Assembly (NCBI GenBank): GCA_020161795.1
Contig: JAIUOR010000030.1
Coordinates: 1-64,000, forward strand
From: Actinomycetota bacterium
GTDB taxonomy: Bacteria > Actinomycetota > Actinomycetes > Propionibacteriales > Propionibacteriaceae
Length of the DNA: 64,000 bases
Direction: 5' to 3'
A program made the position numbers and the translations under genes. The notes under the pieces were generated by a model. That model was not told the DNA's origin. It was given only the letters and a program-made list of their open reading frames with translations, and searched no databases. Positions 26,142-38,418 of this stretch are shown in pieces (position 1 is the stretch's first letter; each line of letters starts with the position of its first letter).

Positions 26142-26173
26142 GGTTGGAGTCGGCCGGTCGGCCGGCCCCAACC
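26142..26173 (-). terminator. Intercistronic hairpin between binding protein and permease
   Basis: On the transcript an 8-bp outer stem (plus-strand GGTTGGAG at 26142-26149 against CCCCAACC at 26166-26173, one G-U pair) encloses an inner CGGCCG/CGGCCG stem. It lies in the 68-bp gap after the binding-protein stop. Such hairpins commonly stabilise the upstream message or partly stop transcription, giving more binding protein than permease. Confidence 0.5.
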
Positions 26174-26188
26174 CGGGTCGGTGGTGAC

Positions 26189-27034
26189 TCAGCCCTTGAC
26201 CAGCAGGGCCTGGGTGGCGTTGAAGTAGGGATCGGTGAACGGGGCCGCAGCCTGGCGCTCCTCGGTGATGGTGATCGCGGCGGCGCCCAGGTCGCACTTG
26301 CCGGCGGCGAAGACGGCGCCGGAGGTGATCTGGCCGAACTCGATGTCGACGATCTTCTGGGTCACGCCGAGCTTCTTGGCGATCACGTCGACCAGGTCGA
26401 CGTCGAAGCCGATGATGGTCGAGTTGTCCTCGTCGAGGTACTGGAACGGCCGGTAGGCCAGGTGGGTGCAGACGGTGAGCGCGCCGGCCTCGATCAGCTT
26501 CGGCTCGCCGGTGGCCTCGGTGGAGTCGCCGAGCAGGTCGGCCGGGGCGTCGGTTCCGAACCACTTCTGGTAGATGCCGTTGAAGGTGCCGTCGGCCTTG
26601 GCCTCGGCCAAGGCGGCGTTCGCCACGCTGAGCAGGCCGGGGTTGTCGGAGCTGACGTTGAAGCCGTACTGCTCACCGGTGTCGAACTCGGCGACCACCT
26701 TGGTGGTGGGATTCTGCACGGCGAAGTCGAAGAGCACGCCGTTGTCGTTGATGGCGGCATCGGCGGTACCCGCGAGCACCGCGTTGGCGGTGCCCGGCAG
26801 GTCGTCGAAGACCTTGATCTCATAGCCGAACTCGGCCTGGTGCTCCTCGGCGTAGACCTTGCCGGTGGTGTCGGTCTGGACGGCCAGGATCTTGCCCTTC
26901 AGATCGGCCAGGCCGGTGATGCCGGCGGGGGCTTCACCACCTGGCGCCGGAGAGGCGGGCTGCGAATTGGCGCAGCCGGTGAGGACGAGAGCGAGCGCAG
27001 CGGTCGCGCCGGCGGCGCGGAGCATGGACTTCAT
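26189..27034 (-). CDS. Amino-acid ABC transporter binding lipoprotein, circularly permuted
   Basis: 281 residues from ATG 27034 (GGAAGG upstream). The lipobox LTGC makes Cys21 the lipid anchor. The fold is SBP_bac_3, but its halves are exchanged. Residues about 38-160 are what normally forms the second half ([20 protein letters not shown] to [13 protein letters not shown]). After a linker at 161-178, residues about 179-281 are what normally comes first ([20 protein letters not shown], the [14 protein letters not shown] signature at 209-222, [23 protein letters not shown]). Normal relatives have the signature about 40-60 residues after the mature N-terminus. All fold elements are present once, so it should still form two lobes and bind a polar amino acid. 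Confidence 0.9.
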   Translation of the reverse strand: MKSMLRAAGATAALALVLTGCANSQPASPAPGGEAPAGITGLADLKGKILAVQTDTTGKVYAEEHQAEFGYEIKVFDDLPGTANAVLAGTADAAINDNGVLFDFAVQNPTTKVVAEFDTGEQYGFNVSSDNPGLLSVANAALAEAKADGTFNGIYQKWFGTDAPADLLGDSTEATGEPKLIEAGALTVCTHLAYRPFQYLDEDNSTIIGFDVDLVDVIAKKLGVTQKIVDIEFGQITSGAVFAAGKCDLGAAAITITEERQAAAPFTDPYFNATQALLVKG

Positions 27035-27294
27035 GCGGGTCCTTCCTGATCGGGACATCCCGGTGATAGTGCCATTCGATTGTTGCAGTCGTGCGACAAC
27101 CGGAACAGAGCATCCCATCAGGCGTGACGGGCCGGTGGCCCGCCGGGCGCCGGTTCGCCCCGCGAACCGGACCCTCTTCATCGGTGTGGCGGGCCCCCCG
27201 CGGCCCGGGAGGGCTGGGGTTGCAGGGTAGGATGATCTCCGCTGCCGCGCCAGGCGCGGTCTGGATGCGTTGCCCCGATCAGGAAGCGAACACC

Positions 27295-30084
<2,790 letters not shown>

Positions 30085-30086
30085 AC

Positions 30087-30572
30087 TCAGCGGAGCCGGC
30101 CGGCGCGGTGGATGACGTCGGCATGGAGCGCCAGTTCGATCCGGGTGACCGTCCAGCGTTCGCCGCGACGGCTGAACCGGAGGGCGGCGGCCCGGGACGC
30201 GCTGCCCTGGCGTAGGTGCGCGGTCACCTCGAGCGCCCCGGGGCGTGGCTGCTGGATGCGCACCGACTGCAACCGGATACCCGCCGTCGCCCCGGCTCCC
30301 CGCAGGTGCGACAGCAGGGCGAGTGGTTCGGGCTCCATCCAGCTCTCCAACTGCTCGGCAGGGCGACGGCCCGCCAGCATCTCGACCACGCCCGAGACCG
30401 CCGCTGTGGCCAGCCGGCGCAGCGTCGGGTCGAGATCGACCGGTTCGGCGAGCACGGCCGGGGCGTCGAGCGGCAGGGTGGGCTGGGTGGTGCGGATCCG
30501 CAGCGGTTCCAGCAGGCGCCGAGCCGGCGGCCGCGAATCGGGAGCCGGGCGGCAGGTGGCGAGAACGGTCAT
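30087..30572 (-). CDS. Rv3235-like family protein
   Basis: 161 residues from ATG 30572 (AAGGAGG upstream; another ATG directly before it). An N-terminal Pro/Arg-rich region is followed by about 110 conserved residues: LRRLATAAVSGVVEMLAGRRPAEQLESWMEPEPLALL, then AVTAHLRQG-like strands and RRGERWTVTRIELA. This small actinobacterial family is regularly encoded beside secA and has no known function. Its stop is 2 bp from the convergent secA stop. Confidence 0.85.
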   Translation of the reverse strand: MTVLATCRPAPDSRPPARRLLEPLRIRTTQPTLPLDAPAVLAEPVDLDPTLRRLATAAVSGVVEMLAGRRPAEQLESWMEPEPLALLSHLRGAGATAGIRLQSVRIQQPRPGALEVTAHLRQGSASRAAALRFSRRGERWTVTRIELALHADVIHRAGRLR

Positions 30573-30720
30573 CATGCCTCCTTGGGGTGAGGCCACCACT
30601 GTGAGGCATCGGTTCGGCGATGCAACCGCGTCCGGTCGCATCTGTGGACAACCCCGCGGCATTTCCTCGTCCCGCCCACCGGCCGTCGACGCTGCGGCGG
30701 CAGCGGTTAGGGTGGTGGAC

Positions 30721-31974
30721 GTGAGTGAGATGCTGTCGGTCGCCGAAGCCGCGCTGCTGGCCCGCGATCAGGCCGCGCAGCCCTGGAAACAGGCCTTCGT
30801 CTGCCTGCTGGATCGCCCGGTGAGCCGCGATCACCTCGCCGACCGGATCGCCGAACGGATCGGTTACGCACCCCGCTTCCGCCGCAAGGTCGACGGCTGG
30901 CCGTTGCCCGGCTGGACGGACGACCCCGGCTACCTGGTACTGGGCCATGTGCGCGAGGCCGCGCTGGCGGCGGGGGAGACCCTGCAGCAGTGGCTGGCCG
31001 CCCGGCTGGCCACGCCCTTCGACCACGCCCATCCGCTGTGGGAGGCGTGGCTCGTCCAGGGTGCCGCGGGCAGCCTGCCGGCGCTCGTCGTCTTCTCCCA
31101 CCCGGCCCTGGTCGACGGCTACGACAACGTCCACCTGCTCCAGGAACTGTTCGACGAGCATCCGGTGCCGATCGCCCCGGCTCAGCCGGGCTGGCAGCCG
31201 GCCGCGGAGGAGCCGGGCTGGGGCGGGCTGCTGGCGCGCCTCGGGAACCCGCTGCAGGTGGCCAGGGACGCCGGCGCCGGCCTCACCGGCATGGTGGAGA
31301 ACGCGGTGCGCGGTGTGGCCGCCGCCCCGCGGACGCACCACGTCGCCGGGGTGGAGGTCGAACTGGATACCCTGCGCTTCGTCCGGGAGCGTTACGGCTG
31401 CACCACCCATGACGTCCTGGTGGCGGTCGTCACCGCCGGTGTGCGGGGCTGGCTGATCGATGCCGGCGGCGTACTGGAGGATCAGGTCGCGCTGGTGCCG
31501 CTGGCGATCACCGAGGCCGATGCGCTCGGTTCCGCTGTCGGCGCCCGGGTCGCCCCGCAGTGGATCGTGCTGCCGATCACCGAGCCGTCGCCGGTGGCCC
31601 GGCTCCAGGCGATCGCCACCCTCACCCAGGCCCGGGCCGATACCGGGTTGTCGGTGCCGGTGAGCGACCTGCGCGACCTGGCAGGCTTCGCTCCGCCCAC
31701 CCTGCACTCGCTGGCCGCCGGCACCGTCGCCGCCGGGCGACCGCACAGCGTCTGGATCGGCAATGCCCCTGGCCCCGCCGAACGCCGCTACCTGGGCCAG
31801 GCCGGGGTCAGCGGCTTCTACAGCCTGCTGGCGACCACCGACGAGCAGCGCTGCACGGTGTCGATCAACAGCTACCGCCACCGGGTGACGATCGGGGTGA
31901 CCGCGGTGGCGCCGGTGCGGCAGTTCGCCCGTGACGTGAGCAACGAACTGGGTGCGCTACGAGGAGGACAGTGA
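30721..31974 (+). CDS. WS/DGAT-like acyltransferase homologue lacking the catalytic histidine
   Basis: 417 residues from GTG 30721. The layout is that of wax ester synthase/diacylglycerol acyltransferases: PFDHAHPLWEAWLVQG, then the position of the HHxxxDG active site, and C-terminal VSDLRDLAGFAPP and WIGNAPGPAERRYL segments. The active-site string reads SHPALVDG: the second, catalytic His is replaced by Pro. Homologues of this kind occur near secA and Rv3235-type genes in mycobacteria (Rv3233c/Rv3234c region). Acyl transfer is therefore doubtful and a binding or regulatory role is possible. Confidence 0.75.
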   Translation: MSEMLSVAEAALLARDQAAQPWKQAFVCLLDRPVSRDHLADRIAERIGYAPRFRRKVDGWPLPGWTDDPGYLVLGHVREAALAAGETLQQWLAARLATPFDHAHPLWEAWLVQGAAGSLPALVVFSHPALVDGYDNVHLLQELFDEHPVPIAPAQPGWQPAAEEPGWGGLLARLGNPLQVARDAGAGLTGMVENAVRGVAAAPRTHHVAGVEVELDTLRFVRERYGCTTHDVLVAVVTAGVRGWLIDAGGVLEDQVALVPLAITEADALGSAVGARVAPQWIVLPITEPSPVARLQAIATLTQARADTGLSVPVSDLRDLAGFAPPTLHSLAAGTVAAGRPHSVWIGNAPGPAERRYLGQAGVSGFYSLLATTDEQRCTVSINSYRHRVTIGVTAVAPVRQFARDVSNELGALRGGQ

Positions 31975-31975
31975 C

Positions 31976-32437
31976 ATGACCGGACTGGTGTTCTGCCCGA
32001 TCTCGCGCGCCCAGCTGAGCGGCTGGGCGTCCGGCGGCATCCTGCCCGGTCGCCATCGGGGCTACGCCGTCACGGCGGCAATGACCGAGGCCTTCGGCCT
32101 CAGCGACCCGGAGGACGCCGAGTACACCGCGCTGTCGATCGCCTCGATCGCCGGGCTGCTGGCCCACGGCGAACGGGTGGTCGCCGTGCTGGAGCTCGAC
32201 CACCGGCCCGGCGACGACGAGTTCGGCGCGGTGGAGATCGCCGATCCGGGCTATGCCGCGGTGACCGCGCTCTTCGGGGAGGACACCGAGGCCGGTCAGG
32301 CGACCGAAGCGGCGGTCGCGCTGCGAGGAATGACGCTGGATCAGGCCTGGGAGTCTGTGACGGCACAGGCGCTGCTGGCCGAGCGTGATCTGCTGTGGTA
32401 CGGCCCGGCCGAGTGGCGGTCGTTCGACCGGGCGTGA
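31976..32437 (+). CDS. DUF6912 family protein (Rv3231c-like)
   Basis: 153 residues from ATG 31976, one base after the previous stop. The sequence starts MTGLVFCPISRAQLSGWASG and contains TEAFGLSDPEDAEYTALSIASIAGLL. This is a small soluble actinobacterial protein family of unknown function, kept near the WS/DGAT-like gene in related genomes. Coupling by near-contact suggests co-expression with the upstream gene. Confidence 0.75.
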   Translation: MTGLVFCPISRAQLSGWASGGILPGRHRGYAVTAAMTEAFGLSDPEDAEYTALSIASIAGLLAHGERVVAVLELDHRPGDDEFGAVEIADPGYAAVTALFGEDTEAGQATEAAVALRGMTLDQAWESVTAQALLAERDLLWYGPAEWRSFDRA

Positions 32438-32444
32438 CCGGGCG

Positions 32445-32915
32445 CTATTCCGGACGGCTCCAGGTCTGGGCGACCTGAGCCTGGATGGCCAGTGCCTCCA
32501 TCAGCAGCGGAGCCGCCTGGCGCTCCAGCGCCGCGCCGAACAGGGGAATCGCCACGGTCAGGTCGCCGTCGTAGCTGAGGCTCGACCCGGCGCCGGAGGG
32601 TTCCAGCCGGACCCGTCCGTTGAGCGTCACCGGCATCCCCTCGACCGTCACCAGGGTGCGGCCCTGCCGCACCTCGGCATCGGACTCCTCCCACTCGACC
32701 TCGTCGGTCACGGTGATGGTGGGGCCGGTGAACCGCTCGATCGAGGCATGGTTGCGCATCGTCCGGCGGGCGCCGGTTCGCAGCCCCTCGACGTAGACCG
32801 TGTAGTCCAGCGGGTCGGTGGCCGCGCAGACCGCCTCCAGGAAGGCCGGGTCGGTGAGCATCGTGAACGCCTCGCCAGGCGGCTGCGGCAACTGGTGCGT
32901 GGAGGTGATGTCCAT
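32445..32915 (-). CDS. DUF2505 family protein (START/SRPBCC-like)
   Basis: 156 residues from ATG 32915. The start MDITSTHQLPQPPGEAFTMLTDPAFLEAVC is typical of DUF2505, a polyketide-cyclase-like (SRPBCC) fold predicted to bind a hydrophobic ligand in a central cavity. It is full length, with the final long helix ALERQAAPLLMEALAIQAQ present. It converges with the DUF6912 gene and diverges from the dehydrogenase gene. The ligand is unknown. Confidence 0.85.
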   Translation of the reverse strand: MDITSTHQLPQPPGEAFTMLTDPAFLEAVCAATDPLDYTVYVEGLRTGARRTMRNHASIERFTGPTITVTDEVEWEESDAEVRQGRTLVTVEGMPVTLNGRVRLEPSGAGSSLSYDGDLTVAIPLFGAALERQAAPLLMEALAIQAQVAQTWSRPE

Positions 32916-33013
32916 GGCAGACCATTGTGGGGCATCGCCGCGTCGTGCTCCGACGGGCTCACCGGGTCTGGATAGGCTGGATGTCATCGACGGCGTAGTC
33001 AGCGAGGACAGGT

Positions 33014-36000
33014 ATGACCACGGTGGTGTCCACCGCCCACGACGAGGAGCGGGACGAATTCCGGCGACGCTATCTGGAGCAGCTGCCGCCGGAGGAGACT
33101 TCCGGGCTGAGCCCCGCGGCATTGGCCGAACGGATCGAGGATCATCGCGACTTCGGACGGGTTCGCAGCCCGGGTGAGCACGTCCTGGCGCTCACCGGAC
33201 GGGATGCGGCCACGATCGTGCAACTGGTCACCGACGACCGTCCCTTCCTGGTCGACAGCCTGACCATGGAACTCTCCCGGCAGGGTTGGAGCCTACGGCG
33301 CCTCTTCCACCCCCAGTTGCTGGTACGCCGCGATCCGGCCGGTGCGATCGCCGGGCTGGGAGCCGGCGACGGGCCTGCCCTGGCCGAGTCGTGGATCGCG
33401 ATGGAGGTGTACCCGCCGCTCGGAGTCGCAGCCGACCAGGTGTCCGGAGGGCTGCTGGAGGGGCTGCGCGCGGCGCTGGACGACACCACCGTGGCGGTGG
33501 CGGACTGGCGCGCCATGGTTGAGGCCGCGCAGCGGGCGATCGCCGAGCTGGGGGCCACGCCGGCTCCCGCCGGGCAGGACCGCACGCAGAGCGCGATCCA
33601 GCTGCTCAGCTGGCTGGCCGAAGGCCACTTCGTCTTCCTCGGCTACCGGGAGTACCGGATCGACGGCCCGGAGTTCGTGCCGGTGCCCGGCAGCGGGCTG
33701 GGCATCCTGCGCGGCGACGACGACCCGGAGGTCTTCGGCGCGGTACCGATCGAGGGCCAGCCGGAGGTCCTGGTGGTCACCAAGGATCCGCGGCGCTCCC
33801 GGGTTCACCGCAACGCCTACCTCGATTACCTCGGCGTCCGCATTCACGATGCGTCCGGCCGTCCGGTGGCCGAGCGGCGGTTCCTGGGGCTGCTGGCGCT
33901 CTCGGCCTACGCCGAATCCATCCACCACATCCCGGTGCTGGCGGCCAAAGCCGGCCAGATCGCGGCGCGCATCGGCTACGACCCCGAGTCCTATGGCGGG
34001 CACGCCGTGCGGCAGGTGATCGACACCTACCCGCGCGACGAGCTGTTCCAGGCCGACGTCGACGATCTGGTGCCGGTGGTGACGGCGCTGGTGGGGCTCC
34101 GGGAGCGCCGCGTGGTGCGCGCCTTCCTCCGCCGCGATCGGTACGGGCGGTTCGTCACCGCGCAGGTCTACCTCCCGCGGGATCGGTACAACACCGACGT
34201 CAGGCACCGGATCAGCGACATCCTGCTGGCCGAACTCGGCGGGGAGTCGCTGGACTACAACCTGCAGGTGAGCGAGTCGGTGCTGACCCGCCTGTCCGCC
34301 GTGATCCGGCTGCCGGCCGCGGCGGATCGCGGCGAGCCCGATCCGGCGCGGATCGAGGCCCGGATCGAAGCCGCGACCCGCACCTGGGAGGACGCCTTCG
34401 TGGCGGCGATCGCGGAGTTGCCCAGCGAGCAGCGGGGCGTGGAGTTCCCCCAGTCCTACCAGGAGGCGACCACGCCCGAACGGGCCGTGGCCGACCTGGC
34501 GATCGCGAACCAGCTGAGCGCCGAGGACGATCTGCGGTTCTCGCTGGCGTCGCCGACCGACCCCGACGACCCGTGCGACGTCCGGCTGTCGGTGTTCTCG
34601 TTCCAGCCGATCGAGTTGGCGCAGGTGATGCCGCACCTGGCGGTGCTCGGCGTGGACGTCATCGACGAGCGTCCTTTCGAGTGGCAATTGCGTGGACGAC
34701 GGGTGCTGCTCTACGACTTCGGCCTGCGGCTGCCGTCCGACGCGCCGCCGGTGACCGAGTGGGATCAGGCATCCCGGGCGCGGTTCGTGGCGGCCTTCGA
34801 GGCATCCTGGCGCGGGCTGTGCGAGGCCAGGCTGCTGAACCGGCTGGTGCTGACCGCCGGGCTGACCTGGCAGCAGGTGGGGTGGCTGCGGGGCATCTCC
34901 CGCTATCTGCAGCAGGCCGGTGTCAGCTTCAGCCAGCAGTACCTGGCCGCGGCGCTGCATGCCAACCCGGGGCTGGCCGCCGCCCTGGTGCGGCTCTTCC
35001 AGACCAAGTTCGACCCGGCCCTGTACCCCGATCACCTGACGCGCGCGGCCGCCCTGGAACAGGCCGAGGCCGACCTGGAGGGCCGGATCGACCGGGTCGC
35101 CAGCCTGGATCACGACCGGATCCTGCGCATGTTCGCCGCGGTGATCCACGCCACGGTGCGGACGAACGCGTTCACCGACACCGAGGCGCTGGCCTACAAG
35201 CTGCTGCCGCGCGAGCTCGCGCTGCTGCCGCAGCCCCGGCCCGCCTACGAGGTGTTCGTCTACTCGCCACGGGTGCAGGGGGTTCACCTACGGTTCGGCA
35301 AGGTGGCCCGCGGCGGCCTGCGCTGGTCGGATCGCCGGGAGGACTTCCGCACCGAGGTGCTGGGGCTGGTGAAGGCCCAGACGGTGAAGAACACCGTGAT
35401 CGTGCCCGATGGCGCCAAGGGCGGCTTCGTGCCGCAACGGCTGCCCGATGTCGGCAGCGACCGCGCCGGCTGGCTGGCGGAGGGGGTGGCCTGCTACCGG
35501 ATCTTCATCGACGCGCTGCTGAGCGTCACCGACAACTCCCGTGGCGGGGTGGTCGAGCCGCCGCCGGGGGTGTTGCGCTACGACGGCGACGATCCCTACC
35601 TGGTGGTGGCCGCGGACAAGGGGACGGCCAGCTTCTCCGATATCGCCAACGAGATCTCGGTGGCCCGCGGGTACTGGCTGGGTGACGCCTTCGCCTCCGG
35701 CGGCTCCAGCGGCTATGACCACAAGGGCATGGGTATCACCGCCCGTGGCGCCTGGGTCTCGGTCCGCCACCACTTCCACGAACTCGGTCTCGACCCCCAG
35801 ACGACCGATTTCACGGTCGTGGGGATCGGCGACATGTCGGGCGATGTCTTCGGCAACGGCATGCTGGCCTCGCCGCACATCCGGCTGGTGGCGGCCTTTG
35901 ACCACCGGCATGTCTTCCTCGATCCGGATCCCGATGCCGCGGTGAGCCATGCCGAGCGGCGCCGGCTGTTCGGGCTTCCCCGGTCGAGCTGGGCGGATTA

Positions 36001-37702
36001 CGACCCGGCATTGGTGTCGGCCGGCGGCGGGGTCTACCCCCGCACCGCCAAGCGGGTGCCGGTCACCGGGCAGGTGCGCCGGGCTCTCGGTCTGGCCGAG
36101 GGAGTCACCGAGCTGACTCCGAACGAGATGATCCGGGCGATCCTGCTCGCGCCGGTCGACCTGCTCTTCAACGGTGGGATCGGCACCTACGTCAAGGGCA
36201 CCGGCCAGCTCCACGCCGAGGTCGGCGACAAGGCCAATGACGCCATCCGGGTGAACGGTGCGCAGGTGCGGGCACGCTGCGTGGGGGAGGGTGGCAATCT
36301 GGGCTGGACGCAGCCAGGGCGCGTCGAGTTCGCCGCCAAGGGCGGCCGGATCAACACCGACTTCATCGACAACTCCGCCGGGGTGGACACCTCCGACCAC
36401 GAGGTGAACCTCAAGATCCTGCTGAGCGACGCGCTGGCCACGGGCCGGTTGGCGCCTGCCGAGCGCGATCCGCTGCTGGCGTCGATGACCGACGAGGTGG
36501 CCGAGCTGGTGCTGCGGCACAACGTCGACCAGAACGTCGCGCTGTCGAACAGCGAGTCGCGATCCGTCGAGCTGGCCGGACAGCACGAGGACTGGATGCG
36601 GGTGCTCACCGACGCCGGCTTCCTGAATCGCCAGCTGGAGGACCTGCCCGACTCGGCGGGCATGGCGGAACGCATCGCGCAGGGACGCGGGCTGACCCGC
36701 CCCGAGCTGGCGGTACTGCTGGCCTACACCAAGATCGCGCTCAAGGAATGGGTGCTCGGCGGGGACCTGCCCGACGATCCCTATCTGGCCGATCGGCTGG
36801 TCAGCTATTTCCCCAGGCCGGTGCAGCAGCGGTTCCCCGACGAGATCGCCCGGCACGCCCTGGGCCGCCAGATCATCACCACGGTGGCGGTCAACCGGTT
36901 CGTCAACTCCCAGGGAATCACCGCCTACCACCGGCTCGCCACCGAGACCGGGGCACAGGTGGCCGACGTCGTCCGGGCCCAGCTGGCCGCCCGTGCGATC
37001 TACGCGGTCGGGCCTTCCGAGGTGCAACTGGCGCGCATGGCCGAGCTGGACGCACCCCTGGTGACCGAGCTGCGGATGGAGCTGCGCCGCATGGTGGAGC
37101 GGGCCGCGCGCTGGCTGCTCCACAACCGGCGCTCACCGCTGGACGTGAGGGCCGCCATCGACGAGTTCGCCGACCCGGTCGCGGGGCTTCGCGGCGAGCT
37201 GCAGCGCTGGGTCGCACCCCGGCAGCAGGAGGCGATCGAGGCGCAGTACCGCTCCTGGCTCGACCAGGGTGCCCCCGAACCGCTGGCGGCGAGCATGGCC
37301 ACCGCCGGCCAGGCGCACTATGCGCTGGGGATCGCGGCGATCGCCCGGCGGAGCGACCGTTCTCCCGAACTGGTCGCCGAGGTCTTCTTCAGCCTGGGCC
37401 ACCAGCTGGGGATCGACCGCCTGGTCGACCAGGTCGACCAGTTGCCCCGTCAGGTGCGCTGGGACGCCATGGCACGGGCGGCGCTGCGGGACGAACTGCT
37501 GGAGGCGCAGGACGAACTCACGGCGGCGGTCGTCGCCACCGCGACCGGCGACGAGCGGGGATCCGAGCTGGTCACCGCCTGGCTGCGGAGCAACCCGGCC
37601 GTGCCGGGGCGGGTCGCCACGCTCCGCGAGGTCTGCGACGGCGAACCGGAACTGGCCCGGATGAGCGTCGGACTCGGAGTGGTGCGCTCGCTGCTGGCGT
37701 AG
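33014..37702 (+). CDS. Large NAD-specific glutamate dehydrogenase
   Basis: 1562 residues, close to the 1600 usual for the L_180 class. The long N-terminal half holds ACT-like regulatory regions (LVTDDRPFLVDSLTMEL near 80). The catalytic Lys segment PDGAKGGFVPQRLP is near residue 800, and the NAD-domain motif GIGDMSGDVFGNGML near 936, followed by NGGIGTYVKG. It converts glutamate and NAD+ to 2-oxoglutarate, ammonium and NADH. In mycobacteria this enzyme is inhibited by unphosphorylated GarA, itself controlled by PknG; a pknG gene lies about 8 kb away in this window. Confidence 0.95.
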   Translation: MTTVVSTAHDEERDEFRRRYLEQLPPEETSGLSPAALAERIEDHRDFGRVRSPGEHVLALTGRDAATIVQLVTDDRPFLVDSLTMELSRQGWSLRRLFHPQLLVRRDPAGAIAGLGAGDGPALAESWIAMEVYPPLGVAADQVSGGLLEGLRAALDDTTVAVADWRAMVEAAQRAIAELGATPAPAGQDRTQSAIQLLSWLAEGHFVFLGYREYRIDGPEFVPVPGSGLGILRGDDDPEVFGAVPIEGQPEVLVVTKDPRRSRVHRNAYLDYLGVRIHDASGRPVAERRFLGLLALSAYAESIHHIPVLAAKAGQIAARIGYDPESYGGHAVRQVIDTYPRDELFQADVDDLVPVVTALVGLRERRVVRAFLRRDRYGRFVTAQVYLPRDRYNTDVRHRISDILLAELGGESLDYNLQVSESVLTRLSAVIRLPAAADRGEPDPARIEARIEAATRTWEDAFVAAIAELPSEQRGVEFPQSYQEATTPERAVADLAIANQLSAEDDLRFSLASPTDPDDPCDVRLSVFSFQPIELAQVMPHLAVLGVDVIDERPFEWQLRGRRVLLYDFGLRLPSDAPPVTEWDQASRARFVAAFEASWRGLCEARLLNRLVLTAGLTWQQVGWLRGISRYLQQAGVSFSQQYLAAALHANPGLAAALVRLFQTKFDPALYPDHLTRAAALEQAEADLEGRIDRVASLDHDRILRMFAAVIHATVRTNAFTDTEALAYKLLPRELALLPQPRPAYEVFVYSPRVQGVHLRFGKVARGGLRWSDRREDFRTEVLGLVKAQTVKNTVIVPDGAKGGFVPQRLPDVGSDRAGWLAEGVACYRIFIDALLSVTDNSRGGVVEPPPGVLRYDGDDPYLVVAADKGTASFSDIANEISVARGYWLGDAFASGGSSGYDHKGMGITARGAWVSVRHHFHELGLDPQTTDFTVVGIGDMSGDVFGNGMLASPHIRLVAAFDHRHVFLDPDPDAAVSHAERRRLFGLPRSSWADYDPALVSAGGGVYPRTAKRVPVTGQVRRALGLAEGVTELTPNEMIRAILLAPVDLLFNGGIGTYVKGTGQLHAEVGDKANDAIRVNGAQVRARCVGEGGNLGWTQPGRVEFAAKGGRINTDFIDNSAGVDTSDHEVNLKILLSDALATGRLAPAERDPLLASMTDEVAELVLRHNVDQNVALSNSESRSVELAGQHEDWMRVLTDAGFLNRQLEDLPDSAGMAERIAQGRGLTRPELAVLLAYTKIALKEWVLGGDLPDDPYLADRLVSYFPRPVQQRFPDEIARHALGRQIITTVAVNRFVNSQGITAYHRLATETGAQVADVVRAQLAARAIYAVGPSEVQLARMAELDAPLVTELRMELRRMVERAARWLLHNRRSPLDVRAAIDEFADPVAGLRGELQRWVAPRQQEAIEAQYRSWLDQGAPEPLAASMATAGQAHYALGIAAIARRSDRSPELVAEVFFSLGHQLGIDRLVDQVDQLPRQVRWDAMARAALRDELLEAQDELTAAVVATATGDERGSELVTAWLRSNPAVPGRVATLREVCDGEPELARMSVGLGVVRSLLA

Positions 37703-37765
37703 CCGATCGGTCGCGGTCTGGAGAGATCGACGGACCAGGCCCCCGGATGAAGGCGCGGGCCCGCG

Positions 37766-38332
37766 TCAGCGCAGGATGGCGAGGATCTCGCTGCGTTCGG
37801 TGTCGCCCTCGCGCCAGGTGCCGATCAGCGTGCCCAACGGCATGTTGTGCGGGATGTGGTGCCCGTCCAGCACCCGCACCAGGCGGACCGCCTCGCTGGC
37901 GGCGTTGGAGACCTGGACGATGCCGCTTCCCTGCACGGTCGCGGTCTTCTCGCCCTGGGAGAGATCGGCCTCGGTGTCGCCTTCGTGGATCACCCGCAGC
38001 AACTCGACCACGTAGACCGGATCGGCCACCGCGTCGTACACCCAGCGGGTGCCGAGCGTGGAGTGCTCGAGGTTGCCGACGAACCCGAACTGGCCCTCGG
38101 AGAGTGGCTCGGAGCGGTAGGTCAGCGGCACCTGGTAGGTGGTGCCACCGGAACGCACCAGCAGGGTCTCGATTCCCACCTCGCCGTCGGGATCGACGAA
38201 CCGGAAGGCGCCGACCCGTTCCAGGTCGCTCGCATCGCCGTCGAACCAGGACTGCTCGGTAAGCCAGCTCCGCAGCAGGTCGAGCTTGCTGGGGGTGAGG
38301 GTGGCCTTTTCAATCTTCGCGATGCCGCTCAT
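37766..38332 (-). CDS. Maltokinase N-terminal cap-like domain protein
   Basis: 188 residues from ATG 38332 with AGGAGAGG upstream. The sequence MSGIAKIEKATLTPSKLDLLRSWLTEQSWF, the VYELLRVI-like segment and NMPLGTLIGTWREG resemble the cap domain of actinobacterial maltokinases, here without the kinase domain. Stand-alone versions (CG0192-like) are conserved but of unknown function. It converges with the dehydrogenase and diverges from the PHP gene. Confidence 0.7.
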   Translation of the reverse strand: MSGIAKIEKATLTPSKLDLLRSWLTEQSWFDGDASDLERVGAFRFVDPDGEVGIETLLVRSGGTTYQVPLTYRSEPLSEGQFGFVGNLEHSTLGTRWVYDAVADPVYVVELLRVIHEGDTEADLSQGEKTATVQGSGIVQVSNAASEAVRLVRVLDGHHIPHNMPLGTLIGTWREGDTERSEILAILR

Positions 38333-38418
38333 GGTTCCTCTCCTGTGGGACACCCCAAGGATATTCCGATTCGCCCTTGCCGGGGCGGGTTTGTGGGGGA
38401 TTGGCATAGCCTGCGGCC

